From the NCBI GenBank assembly GCA_036499395.1, contig DASYDW010000122.1, positions 124,001 to 188,000 of the forward strand: a stretch of DNA of 64,000 nt, given 5' to 3'. The translations under genes were made by a program, and so were the position numbers. Below are positions 45,424 through 55,741 of this stretch, in pieces. Origin of the DNA: Pirellulales bacterium (lineage in GTDB: Bacteria > Planctomycetota > Planctomycetia > Pirellulales > JACPPG01). How positions within the stretch are numbered: position 1 is the stretch's first letter; each line of letters begins with the position of its first letter. The notes below the pieces were generated by a model. It was not told the origin of the DNA and ran no database searches. It worked only from the letters and a program-made list of their open reading frames with translations.

Positions 45424-46380
45424 ATGAGTGCGCTGTATTTGACCGAAGCCGACGTGACGGCGCTGATCGATATGCCCGGCACGATTGCGGTGGTCGAGGA
45501 GGCGTTTCGCCATCTGGCCGTGGGGGAAGCCGAGAACATTCCGCGCGTACGTACCCGGGCCCGCGGCATCATCCTGCATGCCATGATCGCCTCGGCCGGA
45601 TACCTGGGATACGTCGGTTGGAAATGTTATACGACGACGCGCGACGCGGCGCGCTTTCATGTCGGGCTTTACGATCAGACGACTGGGCAGATGGTGGCCC
45701 TGATCGAAGCCGATCAACTAGGCCGGCTGCGCACTGGGGCAACGACGGGCGTTGCTCTACGCGCAATGGCGCCGGCCGAATCGCACGAGCTCGGTCTGTT
45801 TGGCGTCGGCCGCCAGGCCGAGACACAGGTAGCGGCCGCTGCCGCCGTTTTGCCGCTACGGCGGGCATTCATCTACAGCCGATCGGAAGAGCGCCGCACG
45901 CTGTTCGCTGAAAAGATGCAGATGCAGTTGGGCATCGAGGTAATACCGGTCGACCGGCCGCAGGAAGCGGCCGAGGATCTGCCGATCGTGATCACGGCTA
46001 CGACCAGCTCGACACCGGTCTTCGACGGGGCCACACTGGCCGAGGGGACTATTGTTTGTGCCGTGGGGGCCAATGCCTTGTCGCGTGCCGAGATCGACAC
46101 CACGACAGTACGCCGCGCTGACGCAATCGTGTGCGATAGTGTGCAGGCTTGTCGCGGTGAGGCCGGGGATTTTACGGAAGCGCTGGAAAAGGGAATCTAC
46201 GACTGGCGCCGCGCGGTCGACCTGGCCGAGGTGGTCGTGGGCCGCGCCAGCGGAAAGCCGCGAACCGGCGGCGTCGCGATCTTCAAATCGGTCGGTCTGG
46301 CCGTGGAGGACGTCGCTATGGCGGCCCGGCTGCTGCAGTTGGCCAAGGAACAAAAGCGCGGCGTCGCACTGCCATTCTGA
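45424..46380 (+). CDS. Ornithine cyclodeaminase/mu-crystallin family protein
   Basis: A 318-residue protein from ATG 45424, preceded by CAGGAG. The Rossmann domain has the dinucleotide motif LFGVGRQAETQVAAAAA. Other family parts are YVGWKCYTT with the substrate Lys, LIEADQLGRLRTGATTGVA and ITATTSSTPVFDG. Members include ornithine cyclodeaminase, alanine dehydrogenase and ketimine reductases, and the exact substrate cannot be read from sequence. NAD(P)-dependent and cytoplasmic. It lies 109 bp after xylulokinase on the same strand, and the two may share a transcript, though no pathway link is obvious. Confidence 0.88.
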   Translation: MSALYLTEADVTALIDMPGTIAVVEEAFRHLAVGEAENIPRVRTRARGIILHAMIASAGYLGYVGWKCYTTTRDAARFHVGLYDQTTGQMVALIEADQLGRLRTGATTGVALRAMAPAESHELGLFGVGRQAETQVAAAAAVLPLRRAFIYSRSEERRTLFAEKMQMQLGIEVIPVDRPQEAAEDLPIVITATTSSTPVFDGATLAEGTIVCAVGANALSRAEIDTTTVRRADAIVCDSVQACRGEAGDFTEALEKGIYDWRRAVDLAEVVVGRASGKPRTGGVAIFKSVGLAVEDVAMAARLLQLAKEQKRGVALPF

Positions 46381-46427
46381 ATTTCGTGCTGGCAGTCAGC
46401 CATAAAAGACGGCTGGCCTCGGGGACG

Positions 46428-48887
46428 CTACGTCGTGATGGAGCGGCGCGTCGGCTCGACGCGCGGCGCCTCATCCAACGGGCGAAGGCTCTTCGGAGCG
46501 GGCGGCGTCTGCCGTGGCGGCTCGTCGGCCGCCTGAGGTTTTTTTACTTTGACCCCTCGAGCAAACAAATAACCCAGCGGCCCTGCAAGAATGGCCGGCA
46601 GCATCAGCAAGTTCGCCAGTAGCGTGGCCGTCAACAGTGCGATCGTCATGCAGCCGAAGCGTTGGGTCGGCGTGAACGGGCTGAGGGCAAAAACGCTCAG
46701 GCCCAGGCCGATCACGCCCCAGCTTTGATACATGGCGCGGCCGCAATGGTGATAAGCGGCCTTCACGGCTTCACGTTGCGTGGCGCCATCCGCGATCGCA
46801 CGGCGGTACTGCAACATGAAGTGCACAATATCGTCAACCGAGACGCCTAGGGCGACGCTCGGAGTCATCACGGTACCGATGTCGACCACGATTCCCAGCC
46901 AGCCCATTAGGCCGAAGATCACGATCGGCGGAAACACGCTGGGCACGGCCAGGATGATGCCCGAGGTGAACGACCGCATCGCCACGACGATCGCGATGAA
47001 GATCAAGATCAGGTCGGTAATAAAGCCGGTGACCAGCCCGTCGAGCAACGAGTTCTGCGCCTTGTAGACCAATGGCACGAGTCCGGTATAAGTCGCTTGC
47101 AGGCTGGCGGCCTCTTTCTCGCCCAATCTGGCCCGCATGTCGTCCATGACCGGCTCGACTTTGGCGCGAATGTCTTTGACGAACTTGGCGTAATCGACAT
47201 TCTTTAGAGCGCTGACGCGGGCACTGACGCGCCACATTTCGCGGCCGTCTTTCTCGCGCAGGTAGTCGCTCTTCAAATACTCGTCGCGATGCTCTTCCAG
47301 CTTTTCGTTTCGCAACTTGCGCGCAAGCGCTTCCTCGTCCTTGACGCCGGCCACCGACTTTACGAGCCCGGCGATCCCGCGGCGCGCCTTCTTCGGCTTA
47401 GGCGCATCGGCCTGGACCGGCGGCCCCAAATTGGCCGAGAAGGTGGCCGCCGACAGGCTCTTGCCGACCTCGGGAATAGTTTCGACTTCCTTTTGGACTC
47501 GCTGCACCAGCTCCATCCGCTCGAGGAAGTTTAATCGCGAACTGAGTGGGTCGACATTGATAACGACTTCCATCGGTATCAGGTTGCCGAGATGCTCTTC
47601 GAGCCATTCATAATCGGTGACAACTTTGGCTTTCGGCGAGAAGAGCCGCATCAATTGGACGGACGTTTCCATCCGCGACATTCCGAATGCGCAGAAGGCG
47701 ATCACCGCCAGTCCACCGGCGGTCATAATGCCATGGTGCGAGATTATCCAATCGCCAACCTTGTCCCAGTTGCCGAAGAACGCGGGATCGATGGCCGGCG
47801 CTTCGGCTTTTTTCTCAACTTCGTCCGCCAGCGGCCAGCGCTCGAACGCGGCCGGCATGAAGAAGAACAAAAATAGCAGGCTGATGACCACGCCAACGGC
47901 CGAGTAGAAGCCGAAAAGTTGGATCGGCACTAGCTCGCTGTAGCACAACGTCAGCAAACCGACGGCGGTCGTCCCCGTGGCCAGACTCAAGGGGAGCCAG
48001 GCGTGCTTGATAGCACGCATTGGGGCACCTTCGAGGCCTAATTCATGGATCGAATCGCGGTAATAATTGGCCAGGTGAATGGCCCCCGAAATCGCGGCAA
48101 CATAGACCAGCGACGGCATCGTCAGCACGATGGCGTTCATCTCTCCGCCCGAATACCAGACGAAGGCCAGGCTGGCCATCGCGCTATAGATGCCTGCCGT
48201 GAGAACAATGGCCACCAGCTTGACGCTGCGCAGGCACCACCAGGAAATCACCAGCCCGATGAACCCCGCCAACGACGCCAGTCGGACCAGGCTCTGCTCG
48301 CCGGCTAGATCGATGGCGACGTTGTCCGATGGCGGCCCGCCCATGTGCAGGGCGTCATGCTTGATGTTGCACTCTTTTTCGGCGGTGTTGTAAATCTTGG
48401 CGATCGTCTTACGCAGGCTCTTCTTGCCTTCAGGCGAGAGTGTCAGCACCAGGCAGGTTTGCTTGCCGTCGCCGCCGATCAGTGAGCCGCGCAACCGCTC
48501 AATGGCCTCGCTACGCGTGATATTGATGGGCGGATTGACGAGAGTGTCGATGATCGCGGGGCCGGAAAGCGCCTTGGAGAAGTAGCGGCCCTCGGCCGGC
48601 GCCTCGATGTCCGCAGGCGGCACCAGCTTGGCGGATAAGAGCGCCAGTCGCTCATCATCCAGCGTGCAACCATCCCAACTGACGAGGACAAATTCCTCGC
48701 CTTGGAAGTGCTTGCGGAACTCTTGATAGACCTTCGTCTCTTCGTATTGATCTGGCAGCCATTGCTCGACGCGATTCTGATTGTTATTCAGCGCGCGACG
48801 TGCGCCGGCAAATGAGATCGGCAGCAAGAATACCGCGATCAATAGAATCGCGGGACTGTGACGGGCGTAGAAGTCGCGTTTAGTCAT
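46428..48887 (-). CDS. RND superfamily (MMPL-type) exporter
   Basis: An 819-residue polytopic protein from ATG 48887. It has the RND plan: helix 1 (ILLIAVFLLPISFAG), a large outside loop, then six-helix bundle 1 (ISWWCLRSVKLVAIVLT region), a second loop with Lys-rich segments, and bundle 2 with TPSVALGVSVDDIVHFMLQ. The two halves are internally alike, as in MMPL and hopanoid-transporter (HpnN) proteins. Cargo is unknown; lipids, hopanoids or small molecules are typical for the family, and no adaptor or outer-membrane channel gene is adjacent. The cytoplasmic tail is Pro/Arg-rich. It converges on the cyclodeaminase gene. Confidence 0.87.
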   Translation of the reverse strand: MTKRDFYARHSPAILLIAVFLLPISFAGARRALNNNQNRVEQWLPDQYEETKVYQEFRKHFQGEEFVLVSWDGCTLDDERLALLSAKLVPPADIEAPAEGRYFSKALSGPAIIDTLVNPPINITRSEAIERLRGSLIGGDGKQTCLVLTLSPEGKKSLRKTIAKIYNTAEKECNIKHDALHMGGPPSDNVAIDLAGEQSLVRLASLAGFIGLVISWWCLRSVKLVAIVLTAGIYSAMASLAFVWYSGGEMNAIVLTMPSLVYVAAISGAIHLANYYRDSIHELGLEGAPMRAIKHAWLPLSLATGTTAVGLLTLCYSELVPIQLFGFYSAVGVVISLLFLFFFMPAAFERWPLADEVEKKAEAPAIDPAFFGNWDKVGDWIISHHGIMTAGGLAVIAFCAFGMSRMETSVQLMRLFSPKAKVVTDYEWLEEHLGNLIPMEVVINVDPLSSRLNFLERMELVQRVQKEVETIPEVGKSLSAATFSANLGPPVQADAPKPKKARRGIAGLVKSVAGVKDEEALARKLRNEKLEEHRDEYLKSDYLREKDGREMWRVSARVSALKNVDYAKFVKDIRAKVEPVMDDMRARLGEKEAASLQATYTGLVPLVYKAQNSLLDGLVTGFITDLILIFIAIVVAMRSFTSGIILAVPSVFPPIVIFGLMGWLGIVVDIGTVMTPSVALGVSVDDIVHFMLQYRRAIADGATQREAVKAAYHHCGRAMYQSWGVIGLGLSVFALSPFTPTQRFGCMTIALLTATLLANLLMLPAILAGPLGYLFARGVKVKKPQAADEPPRQTPPAPKSLRPLDEAPRVEPTRRSITT

Positions 48888-49181
48888 TCGCCGAGCAACC
48901 GGATCGCAATCAATGAAGTGCTTCCTTGCGTGGGGCGCTCCCAGCAACTTTTACCGAGGGCACCACCACAGCGGTCCGCAGTTTCGAGATACAAACTCGA
49001 GGGTCCAGCCTCGTCCTGGGCAGGTCATGCAGCGCGCGGCTGATAGCACCACGAATTCTACGAGGTTACAGCGAAATCACGACCTCGTCCAGACCGAAGC
49101 GCAAGGAGAACGATGCGTGCCAGCATGTCGTTATAGCGCTTTTTATTGACGTTTACGCGGCAAATCGTGCGCATGTTGCAT
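48888..49181. other. Gap between two minus-strand transporter genes
   Basis: About 290 bases with no supported gene, terminator or repeat. It must contain the exporter promoter, but no strong match to a promoter consensus was found. Confidence 0.35.
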
Positions 49182-50948
49182 TTAAAACGGCCAGATAAAA
49201 GGACTAAGACCGACCGTAATTAGTCCAATCAAAATATCGAGCGGGACGCCAATCTTTACGTAATCGTTAAACCTGTATCCGCCGGGACCATAGACCATCA
49301 GGTTCGTTTGATATCCGATCGGTGTGGCGAAGCCGGCTGAGGCTGCCATCATGGTCGCGATTACAAATGGCATCACGCTGACATTCATGTTGGTCGCCGT
49401 GGCAATGCCTAACGGAAACATCAAGGCCGCTGCCGCGTTGTTCGTAATCAATTCCGTCAGCAACAACGTCACAAGATAAAACATGGCGAGCGCGAAGAAG
49501 GGCTTGCCCTGCGCGGCGCCGATCAATCCGTCGGCAATGGCTTGTGCAGCGCCCGTGTTCTGTAGGGCGTCGCCGAAGGCGAACGATGCGGCGATGGCCA
49601 AGAGCACCGGCCAATCGATATTGCGCCGCGCGACGTCGGCCGTACAGCAGCGGGTGATCAGCATGGCCGCTGCCGCTACGAGTGACGCCTTCAGCATGCT
49701 CATGTAGCCGCTTGCCGTCAGGACGACCATTCCGATCATGATTCCCAGGGCCACGAACGCCCGCTCGTGGCGCATCGGCTGGGAGTTTTCCAGTTGGCTG
49801 ACCAGGAAGAAATCGCGACTATTGCGCTGCTGATTGACGAACGAGGGATGCGCTTCCAACAGCAGCGTATCGCCGGGCCATAGCACGACATCGCCGATTT
49901 TCTTGTTGATCCGTTCACCATTGCGGGCCACGGCCACGACCACGGCGTTGTAGGCGGTGCGAAAGCCTCCGTCTCGGATCGATTTGCCAACCACCGGGCA
50001 GGTGTTCGACACCACGGCCTCGATCAGGCAACGCACGTCGCGCGGCGACTCGAGCTTGAAGACCTGATCCGTGGCCGGCACTAGTCCCCGCGTCTTCTGC
50101 AAGTCGACCACGGATTCGACAATGCCGACAAATACCAGCCGGTCGTTCTCGCGCAATCGTTCCTGGGGTGAGACGGCCGGTAAGACGATCCCGTCGCGAT
50201 CGATCTCGGCCAGGTAAACGCCCGGCAGATGGCGCAGACCGGCGTCTTCGATCGATTTGCCGATCAACGGACTGTCCGGCGCCACCATCATTTCGGCGGT
50301 ATAGCTGCGTGGGTCATCGGTTTGGCTAATGGCTGGTCGACGATCGGGCAGTAGCCAACGACTGGTGAGAAGTAAATAAATGCAGCCGGCGATCGCGGCG
50401 GGAATTCCCACCTTGCTGATCTCGAACATCGCCAAGCCGTAGCCCTGGGATTTGATGAAGAGTCCGTCGACGACCAGATTCGTGCTGGTGCCAATCAGCG
50501 AACAAGTGCCACCGAGGATCGCGGCATAGCTGAGGGGAATCATCAACTTCGAAGCGGCGATTTGTTGCCGCTTGGCCCAATCGTTTACAACGGGAATCAG
50601 CATCGCCACTAGCGGTGTGTTGTTGACGAAGGCGCTGATCCCGGTGACGGGAATCAACAACCGGGCGATCGCAGCGGTGGTCGATTTTGGCCGGCCCAAG
50701 ACACGGGACGCGATCAGGTCGATGGCTCCTGTCTCGCGCATGCCGGCGCTGACCACGAACAGCACGGCCACGGTGACGAGCCCCTCGTTCGAAAGGCCGT
50801 GGACCATCTCGGCGGGCGTGAGAATGCCCGCAGCCATCAGTGCGATTAGGCCGCCGATCAACGCTACGTCGGGACCGATCGCCGTAAAGACGAGCGATGC
50901 CAAGACGGCGCCCAGCACGAATAAAGTGAATCCCGACTGCCAATTCAT
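49182..50948 (-). CDS. SLC13/DASS-type transporter with two TrkA-C domains
   Basis: A 588-residue membrane protein from ATG 50948. The transporter halves carry the family's Asn-rich re-entrant motifs: ISAFVNNTPLVAMLIP in the first and LITNNAAAALMFPLG in the second. Between the helices, residues 220-385 form two RCK/TrkA-C domains (PLIGKSIEDAGLRHLPG, GKSIRDGGFRTAYNAVVVAV) that usually sense ions or nucleotides. This arrangement matches the SLC13-family permeases with a regulatory insert, some of which move sulfate or dicarboxylates. The substrate is not defined here. No nearby gene indicates it. Confidence 0.9.
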   Translation of the reverse strand: MNWQSGFTLFVLGAVLASLVFTAIGPDVALIGGLIALMAAGILTPAEMVHGLSNEGLVTVAVLFVVSAGMRETGAIDLIASRVLGRPKSTTAAIARLLIPVTGISAFVNNTPLVAMLIPVVNDWAKRQQIAASKLMIPLSYAAILGGTCSLIGTSTNLVVDGLFIKSQGYGLAMFEISKVGIPAAIAGCIYLLLTSRWLLPDRRPAISQTDDPRSYTAEMMVAPDSPLIGKSIEDAGLRHLPGVYLAEIDRDGIVLPAVSPQERLRENDRLVFVGIVESVVDLQKTRGLVPATDQVFKLESPRDVRCLIEAVVSNTCPVVGKSIRDGGFRTAYNAVVVAVARNGERINKKIGDVVLWPGDTLLLEAHPSFVNQQRNSRDFFLVSQLENSQPMRHERAFVALGIMIGMVVLTASGYMSMLKASLVAAAAMLITRCCTADVARRNIDWPVLLAIAASFAFGDALQNTGAAQAIADGLIGAAQGKPFFALAMFYLVTLLLTELITNNAAAALMFPLGIATATNMNVSVMPFVIATMMAASAGFATPIGYQTNLMVYGPGGYRFNDYVKIGVPLDILIGLITVGLSPFIWPF

Positions 50949-51114
50949 GCTGTACCGCTGTGAGTCCGCCAGAATCGGACGAGGCGAAGTAACGCCAGCG
51001 GGGCTTGCTCGCTGGACGGTTCGGCATGGCCGAGGCCTCGAGTCCAAGTCCGCAATATAGTTGCCATCGCCGGGACGGCAACTGCGTCGAAGTCTCCGGG
51101 CGGGCTGATCCCAG

Positions 51115-52545
51115 CTAGCGCAGCGTGACCCCTTCTTCGATCGGGGCGACGCGTTTGGCCGTGACGTGGCTGGTGCGGGCGTCTGGCATGAAGCCCAGCG
51201 CTCCTTGCACTCCTATTTCGCGTCCGATGTACGGTCGCAGATTGACGCCTGGGGCCGCCGTGACGTACTGCTTGACTTTGCCTTCCTTGTCGAGCAAAGC
51301 ATAGCTGGCCACTCCCGACTGCGCGGGATAAATCTGCGTCAACTTGCCGACACCGTCGAACCGCTGATCCAGGGGGACGCCGAGCGAGCCTCCCAATGAA
51401 GCGTGGATCGCATCCTGGTTGCGTAAATCCGTGGCCATCTGAGCGCTGGCGATCTTATTCGCACGTTGCTGGATGTCCTCGAAGCGCGAGATCTTTCGCT
51501 GCACCAGCCTGACGCGGCCCCGGTCGAGCGCGGTATCGCTGTGGGTAAGCAGCGACTCTGTCCGGCTACGGAGCGATGATAGGTTCCAACTCGAGGGCTC
51601 CTTGGCCACCTCGGTCGAGAGATCGATATCGATTGATTCGAGTTCCTTGAGTAGATCGGCATCGCCGGCCGAATTTGTCGAGCGGCGTGGTGGTGAACTT
51701 GCCTTGCGCGATTCTGGCGCGGACCACTCGCGATCATCCTCGCGTTTAACGTGGAGCGATGCCAGCTTACGCATGCTTGCTGAACCGTCCCAGTCAGCGT
51801 CGGGATCGTGGTCCCGATCTTCATCGCGCGACCGAACTTGTCTCGCCTCGGCGCGGCCGCGACGTGGTTCGTCGTCGTTGTCTCGGTCGAGTTCATCCCG
51901 TTCGTCGTCGCGGGCGCGCTCTCGCCGAGCGGCGCTGCGCTTGTCAAGTTCCGCTTCCTGCTTTTTCGAGTGCTTGGCAATCAGGATGTTGTTGTCCGGG
52001 TCGCGCTTGCGCACTTCGCGTTCCGGACGGTCGTGACCGATAAACTGCCCTGACACCCAGCGGAATTCGCCTGCCGGCGGCGATACCTTGTACCAGGTCT
52101 GTGCGGCCGGCCCGGTGCCAATCCGCTTGGCTTCCAGAACTTCGACCAGTTCGCCCTCGTCTAATCGGACCTGGATCACGTCACGTATATCGCTGAACGC
52201 GCTTCCGACGCGGGCTACGACACGCTCGCCCTTGATCACGGCCATCTTGCCTTCGCCGGGCTCGACGAACTCGGCCGACACCCAGCTAAAGCATTCCGCC
52301 GGCGGCCGGATCGCGTACCAACCGCCTGGATCGTGGCGATAGATCTGGACACGTTCGCCGCGCTTCAATCGCAACACGGGGTAATAATTCTGCCCGGGCC
52401 CGCTGCGCAGATAAACGTCGTCGGTATTGACGAAGGCATCGTAGGGAAATTGCACATCGCTCGAATCGTTGTCGAACTCTTCGGCCCCTGTGGCGCCGCT
52501 TAGAGCAAAGAGAACGATCGCTGCGAGAAGCAGACGGAGTGGCAT
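51115..52545 (-). CDS. Secreted SH3-domain protein with long charged linker
   Basis: A 476-residue protein from ATG 52545 after GAGGAGG, with a Sec signal (LRLLLAAIVLFALSGATGA). Two bacterial SH3 domains follow: residues 35-95 (DDVYLRSGPGQNYYPVLRL) and about 105-170 (ERVVARVGSAFSDIRDVIQV), each ending in W(V/I)S-type strands. Then comes a long Arg/Asp/Glu-rich linker (about 180-300) and a Ser-rich region. The C-terminal part (ASYALLDKEGKVKQYVTAA, NLRPYIGREIGVQGALGF) looks like an OB-like fold. SH3b domains usually bind peptidoglycan or surface ligands, so an envelope structural role is likely. Monocistronic. Confidence 0.8.
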   Translation of the reverse strand: MPLRLLLAAIVLFALSGATGAEEFDNDSSDVQFPYDAFVNTDDVYLRSGPGQNYYPVLRLKRGERVQIYRHDPGGWYAIRPPAECFSWVSAEFVEPGEGKMAVIKGERVVARVGSAFSDIRDVIQVRLDEGELVEVLEAKRIGTGPAAQTWYKVSPPAGEFRWVSGQFIGHDRPEREVRKRDPDNNILIAKHSKKQEAELDKRSAARRERARDDERDELDRDNDDEPRRGRAEARQVRSRDEDRDHDPDADWDGSASMRKLASLHVKREDDREWSAPESRKASSPPRRSTNSAGDADLLKELESIDIDLSTEVAKEPSSWNLSSLRSRTESLLTHSDTALDRGRVRLVQRKISRFEDIQQRANKIASAQMATDLRNQDAIHASLGGSLGVPLDQRFDGVGKLTQIYPAQSGVASYALLDKEGKVKQYVTAAPGVNLRPYIGREIGVQGALGFMPDARTSHVTAKRVAPIEEGVTLR

Positions 52546-52785
52546 CGACAGCCTCCTCGCCAGACGAACGCGGCGAGTTGCGTGCGGTAACGTAATGGAA
52601 ACAAAACGGGTAGAAGGGGTCGAACTTGTAGCGGAATCCCAAGGTCCTCTCAAGAGCAGTCGTAACGCCGCTCAGTGGGCAGTCATTTGGCCGCGTACTG
52701 CGCCGTTCACGGCAGGGCCGGTCGAGGAAAACCGCGCAATCGGCGGGGTTTGCCGCTATTGGCCTGACGCATTAGAATCAGCCCT
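52546..52785. other. Divergent promoter region of the SH3 gene and leuS
   Basis: No gene is seen. It must hold both promoters, but no strong consensus is visible. No T-box or leucine-rich leader peptide was found upstream of leuS. Confidence 0.35.
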
Positions 52786-52819
52786 CCGTCGCCGTGGCCG
52801 CTGTCGCGGCGGGCTTTTT
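52786..52819 (+). promoter_or_regulatory. Terminator-like hairpin in the leuS leader
   Basis: A 7-bp stem (CCGTCGC with GCGGCGG, one G-U pair) with a 13-nt loop is followed by TTTTT at 52815-52819. It lies 44 bp before the leuS start codon, so it could act as an attenuator. No anti-terminator was worked out. Confidence 0.4.
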
Positions 52820-52862
52820 CTGGCACTTTTCCGACCGCATCCGCGCGGCAGATGACATCGCT

Positions 52863-55706
52863 ATGCCCCGATACAATCCCGCCACGATCGAGCCTAAATG
52901 GCAGCAGTACTGGCAACGCGAGCGGACGTTCGCGGCGCCGCGAATGCCGGTCGGGCCGAAACTCTACGTGCTCGACATGTTTCCCTATCCCAGCGGTGAC
53001 GGTCTGCACGTCGGTCACCCCGAAGGGTACACCGCGACAGATATTGTTTGCCGTTACAACCGCATGCGCGGACGGAGCGTGTTGCACCCGATGGGTTGGG
53101 ACGCCTTTGGCTTGCCTGCCGAGCAACATGCCATTCGTACCGGCACGCCGCCGCGGACGACGACGGAAAAGAATATCAGCACGTTTCGTCGGCAGTTGCA
53201 GATGCTCGGGTTCAGCTATGACTGGGAACGTGAGCTGAGCACGACCGACACGAATTATTTCCGCTGGACGCAGTGGATCTTCTTGAAGCTGTTCAACTCT
53301 TGGTTTGATCCGGAACAGCAGCGCGCCCGCGCGATCGGCGAATTGCCGATTCCGGCCGACGTCGCGGCCGAGGGGGAAGCGGCCGTGCGCCGCTACCGTG
53401 ACGAGCAGCGCCTGGCATATCAGCTCGAAGCCCCGGTCAACTGGTGCCCGAACCTGGGCACCGTATTGTCGAACGAAGAAGTCAAGGACGGGCTCAGCGA
53501 GCGCGGATCGCACCCGGTGGTGCGCATTCCGCTGCGGCAATGGATGCTGCGCATCACGGCCTATGCCGAGCGGCTGGAAAAGGACCTCGAGCAGGTCGAT
53601 TGGTCCGAAGGGATCAAGGCGCTGCAACGCAATTGGATTGGCCGGAGCGTGGGAGCCGAGGTCGACTTCTATATTTCTACGCAGCCGCAAACCGCTACAT
53701 CGCAGGGTGCGGACTTTGCCGCTTGGCAAGTGCAGCGCAAAGCGGCAGGCTTCCCACGCAAGCCTGGCGAGGACGTACTGCGCATCTATACGACGCGTCC
53801 TGACACGCTCTTCGGTGCCACGTACATGGTCATTGCGCCCGAGCATCCGCAGGTCGAGCGGCTAACGGCCGCCGCGCAGCGTGCAGAAGTGCAAGCGTAT
53901 CGCGAGCAGGCGGCGCGCAAGAGCGACCTGGATCGTACGGACCTGGCCAAGACGAAAACCGGTGTCTTCACCGGTTCGCATGCCATCAATCCTGTGAACG
54001 GAAAGCCCGTCCCGATCTGGGTAGCTGATTATGTCGTAATGGGATATGGCACCGGCGCGATTATGGCCGTGCCGGGGCACGACACGCGCGATTTCGAATT
54101 CGCGAAGCAATTCCAAATTCCCGTTATCGCTGTCGTTGACCCGGTCAAGGCCAAGGATGTCGATCGCACCGCAGTGCTGGCCGGCGAATTTCCGTTCACG
54201 GACCAGGGAACGGCTATCAATTCCGGCGTCTATGACGGCCTGACGACGGTCGAGTTTAAAAAGAAGATCACTGCCGACCTGGCCGCGAAGGGCGTTGGCC
54301 GCGCGGCGGTGAACTACAAGCTGCGTGATTGGCTGTTCAGCCGGCAGCATTTTTGGGGCGAGCCATTTCCGATCCTGCACGAGTTGGGCCCGGACGGCGA
54401 GCCCAACGGCGAACTTCGCGCGCTCTCGGAAAATGACCTGCCCCTCGATCTGCCCGAGATGAAGCATTTCAAGCCGCATGGCCGCCCGGAGCCCCCGCTC
54501 GAAGAAGCGCCGCAAGACTGGCTTTACCCGGTCATCGACGGCGTGAAATACAAGCGCGAAACAAACACCATGCCGCAATGGGCCGGATCGTGCTGGTATT
54601 ACTTGCGCTTCATCGACCCGAAGAATGATCAAGCGTTGATCGACCCGGCGCTTGAAAAGGCGTGGATGCCGGTCGACCTGTATGTCGGCGGGGCCGAGCA
54701 CGCCGTGTTGCACTTGTTGTACTCGCGCTTTTGGCACAAGGTGCTGTTCGACTTGAAGCTGGTCAGTTCGCCCGAGCCGTTTCAGAAACTGGTGAACCAG
54801 GGGATGATCCTGGGCGAGGTGGAGTATTACGGATACAGAAACAAGGAGGGGCATTGGGTTCCGGCGCCGCAAAACGAGCGAGCCACAGGATTCATTCCAG
54901 ATGACGCTGCTACGATCGAGAAGGTCCCTGCCGCGCAAGTTGAGAAACGTGATGGCGACTTCTTTCTGAGATCGACGGATATCAAGCTTCAATCTCAGTC
55001 GTCCAAGATGTCGAAAAGCCGTGGTAATGTCGTGAACCCCGACGCGGTCGTGGCCGAATACGGCGCGGACTCGCTGCGGCTCTACGAAATGTTCATGGGC
55101 CCACTCGAAGCGGTAAAACCGTGGAGCATGGAGGGGGTCAACGGCGTGCGCGGATTTTTGGACCGCGTGTGGCGCATGATAACGGCTGAACGCAGCGAAA
55201 CGCTGGAGTTGAATGCCGCGGTCGTAGATACGCTGCCGACGGTTGACCAGAACCGAATGCTGCACCGCACCATCCAGGGCGTGACGCAAGATATTGAGCG
55301 GATGTTCTTCAACACCGCCATCTCGAAGATGATGGAGTTTACGAACTTCTTCTTGAAAGAAGATCACCGCCCGCGCGCGGCGATGGAATCGCTGGTGCTA
55401 TTATTGTCTCCCTTCGCGCCGCATACGGCCGAAGAGTTGTGGCAACTGTTAGGGCACCCGAAGTCGCTGGCCCACGAGCCTTGGCCCGTGTTCGACGAGG
55501 CCGCGATTAAAGAGGATTCGATCGAGGTGCCAGTGCAGGTCAACGGCAAGCTGCGCGGCCGAGTCCGCGTGCCAGCCGAGGCCGACGCCGTGGCAACAGA
55601 AGCTGCTGCCCGAGCAGACGAGAAGGTCGCCGAACAACTCGGGGGCAAGACGGTTGTCAAAGTGGTCGTTGTGCCCGGCCGGCTGGTCAACTTCGTGGTG
55701 AAGTAG
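52863..55706 (+). CDS. leuS: Leucyl-tRNA synthetase
   Basis: A 947-residue class Ia synthetase from ATG 52863 ([18 protein letters not shown]). It has the HIGH-type motif HVGHPEGY (near residue 49), the CP1 editing domain in the middle (about 220-420, with [18 protein letters not shown]), and the KMSKS motif in [11 protein letters not shown] (near residue 716). The C-terminal anticodon-binding domain (residue 790 onward) ends in [11 protein letters not shown] and [15 protein letters not shown]. Two stretches are longer than in compact bacterial enzymes (the insert [20 protein letters not shown] near 155-175 and [16 protein letters not shown]). It charges tRNA-Leu and edits mischarged amino acids. 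Confidence 0.97.
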   Translation: MPRYNPATIEPKWQQYWQRERTFAAPRMPVGPKLYVLDMFPYPSGDGLHVGHPEGYTATDIVCRYNRMRGRSVLHPMGWDAFGLPAEQHAIRTGTPPRTTTEKNISTFRRQLQMLGFSYDWERELSTTDTNYFRWTQWIFLKLFNSWFDPEQQRARAIGELPIPADVAAEGEAAVRRYRDEQRLAYQLEAPVNWCPNLGTVLSNEEVKDGLSERGSHPVVRIPLRQWMLRITAYAERLEKDLEQVDWSEGIKALQRNWIGRSVGAEVDFYISTQPQTATSQGADFAAWQVQRKAAGFPRKPGEDVLRIYTTRPDTLFGATYMVIAPEHPQVERLTAAAQRAEVQAYREQAARKSDLDRTDLAKTKTGVFTGSHAINPVNGKPVPIWVADYVVMGYGTGAIMAVPGHDTRDFEFAKQFQIPVIAVVDPVKAKDVDRTAVLAGEFPFTDQGTAINSGVYDGLTTVEFKKKITADLAAKGVGRAAVNYKLRDWLFSRQHFWGEPFPILHELGPDGEPNGELRALSENDLPLDLPEMKHFKPHGRPEPPLEEAPQDWLYPVIDGVKYKRETNTMPQWAGSCWYYLRFIDPKNDQALIDPALEKAWMPVDLYVGGAEHAVLHLLYSRFWHKVLFDLKLVSSPEPFQKLVNQGMILGEVEYYGYRNKEGHWVPAPQNERATGFIPDDAATIEKVPAAQVEKRDGDFFLRSTDIKLQSQSSKMSKSRGNVVNPDAVVAEYGADSLRLYEMFMGPLEAVKPWSMEGVNGVRGFLDRVWRMITAERSETLELNAAVVDTLPTVDQNRMLHRTIQGVTQDIERMFFNTAISKMMEFTNFFLKEDHRPRAAMESLVLLLSPFAPHTAEELWQLLGHPKSLAHEPWPVFDEAAIKEDSIEVPVQVNGKLRGRVRVPAEADAVATEAAARADEKVAEQLGGKTVVKVVVVPGRLVNFVVK

Positions 55707-55741
55707 CCGGCGCAATACGCAACGTGCCGTGTGCCGCAGCG

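Noticed and set aside
52546-52862. T-box riboswitch upstream of leuS
   Set aside because: No T-box consensus or specifier loop is visible, only a simple hairpin.
52707-53846. 379-codon minus-strand frame at the leuS 5' end
   Set aside because: Antisense shadow of leuS; Arg/Val/His-rich with no domain.
53862-55367. 501-codon minus-strand frame inside leuS
   Set aside because: Antisense to a well-supported synthetase; composition is that of a shadow frame in GC-rich DNA.
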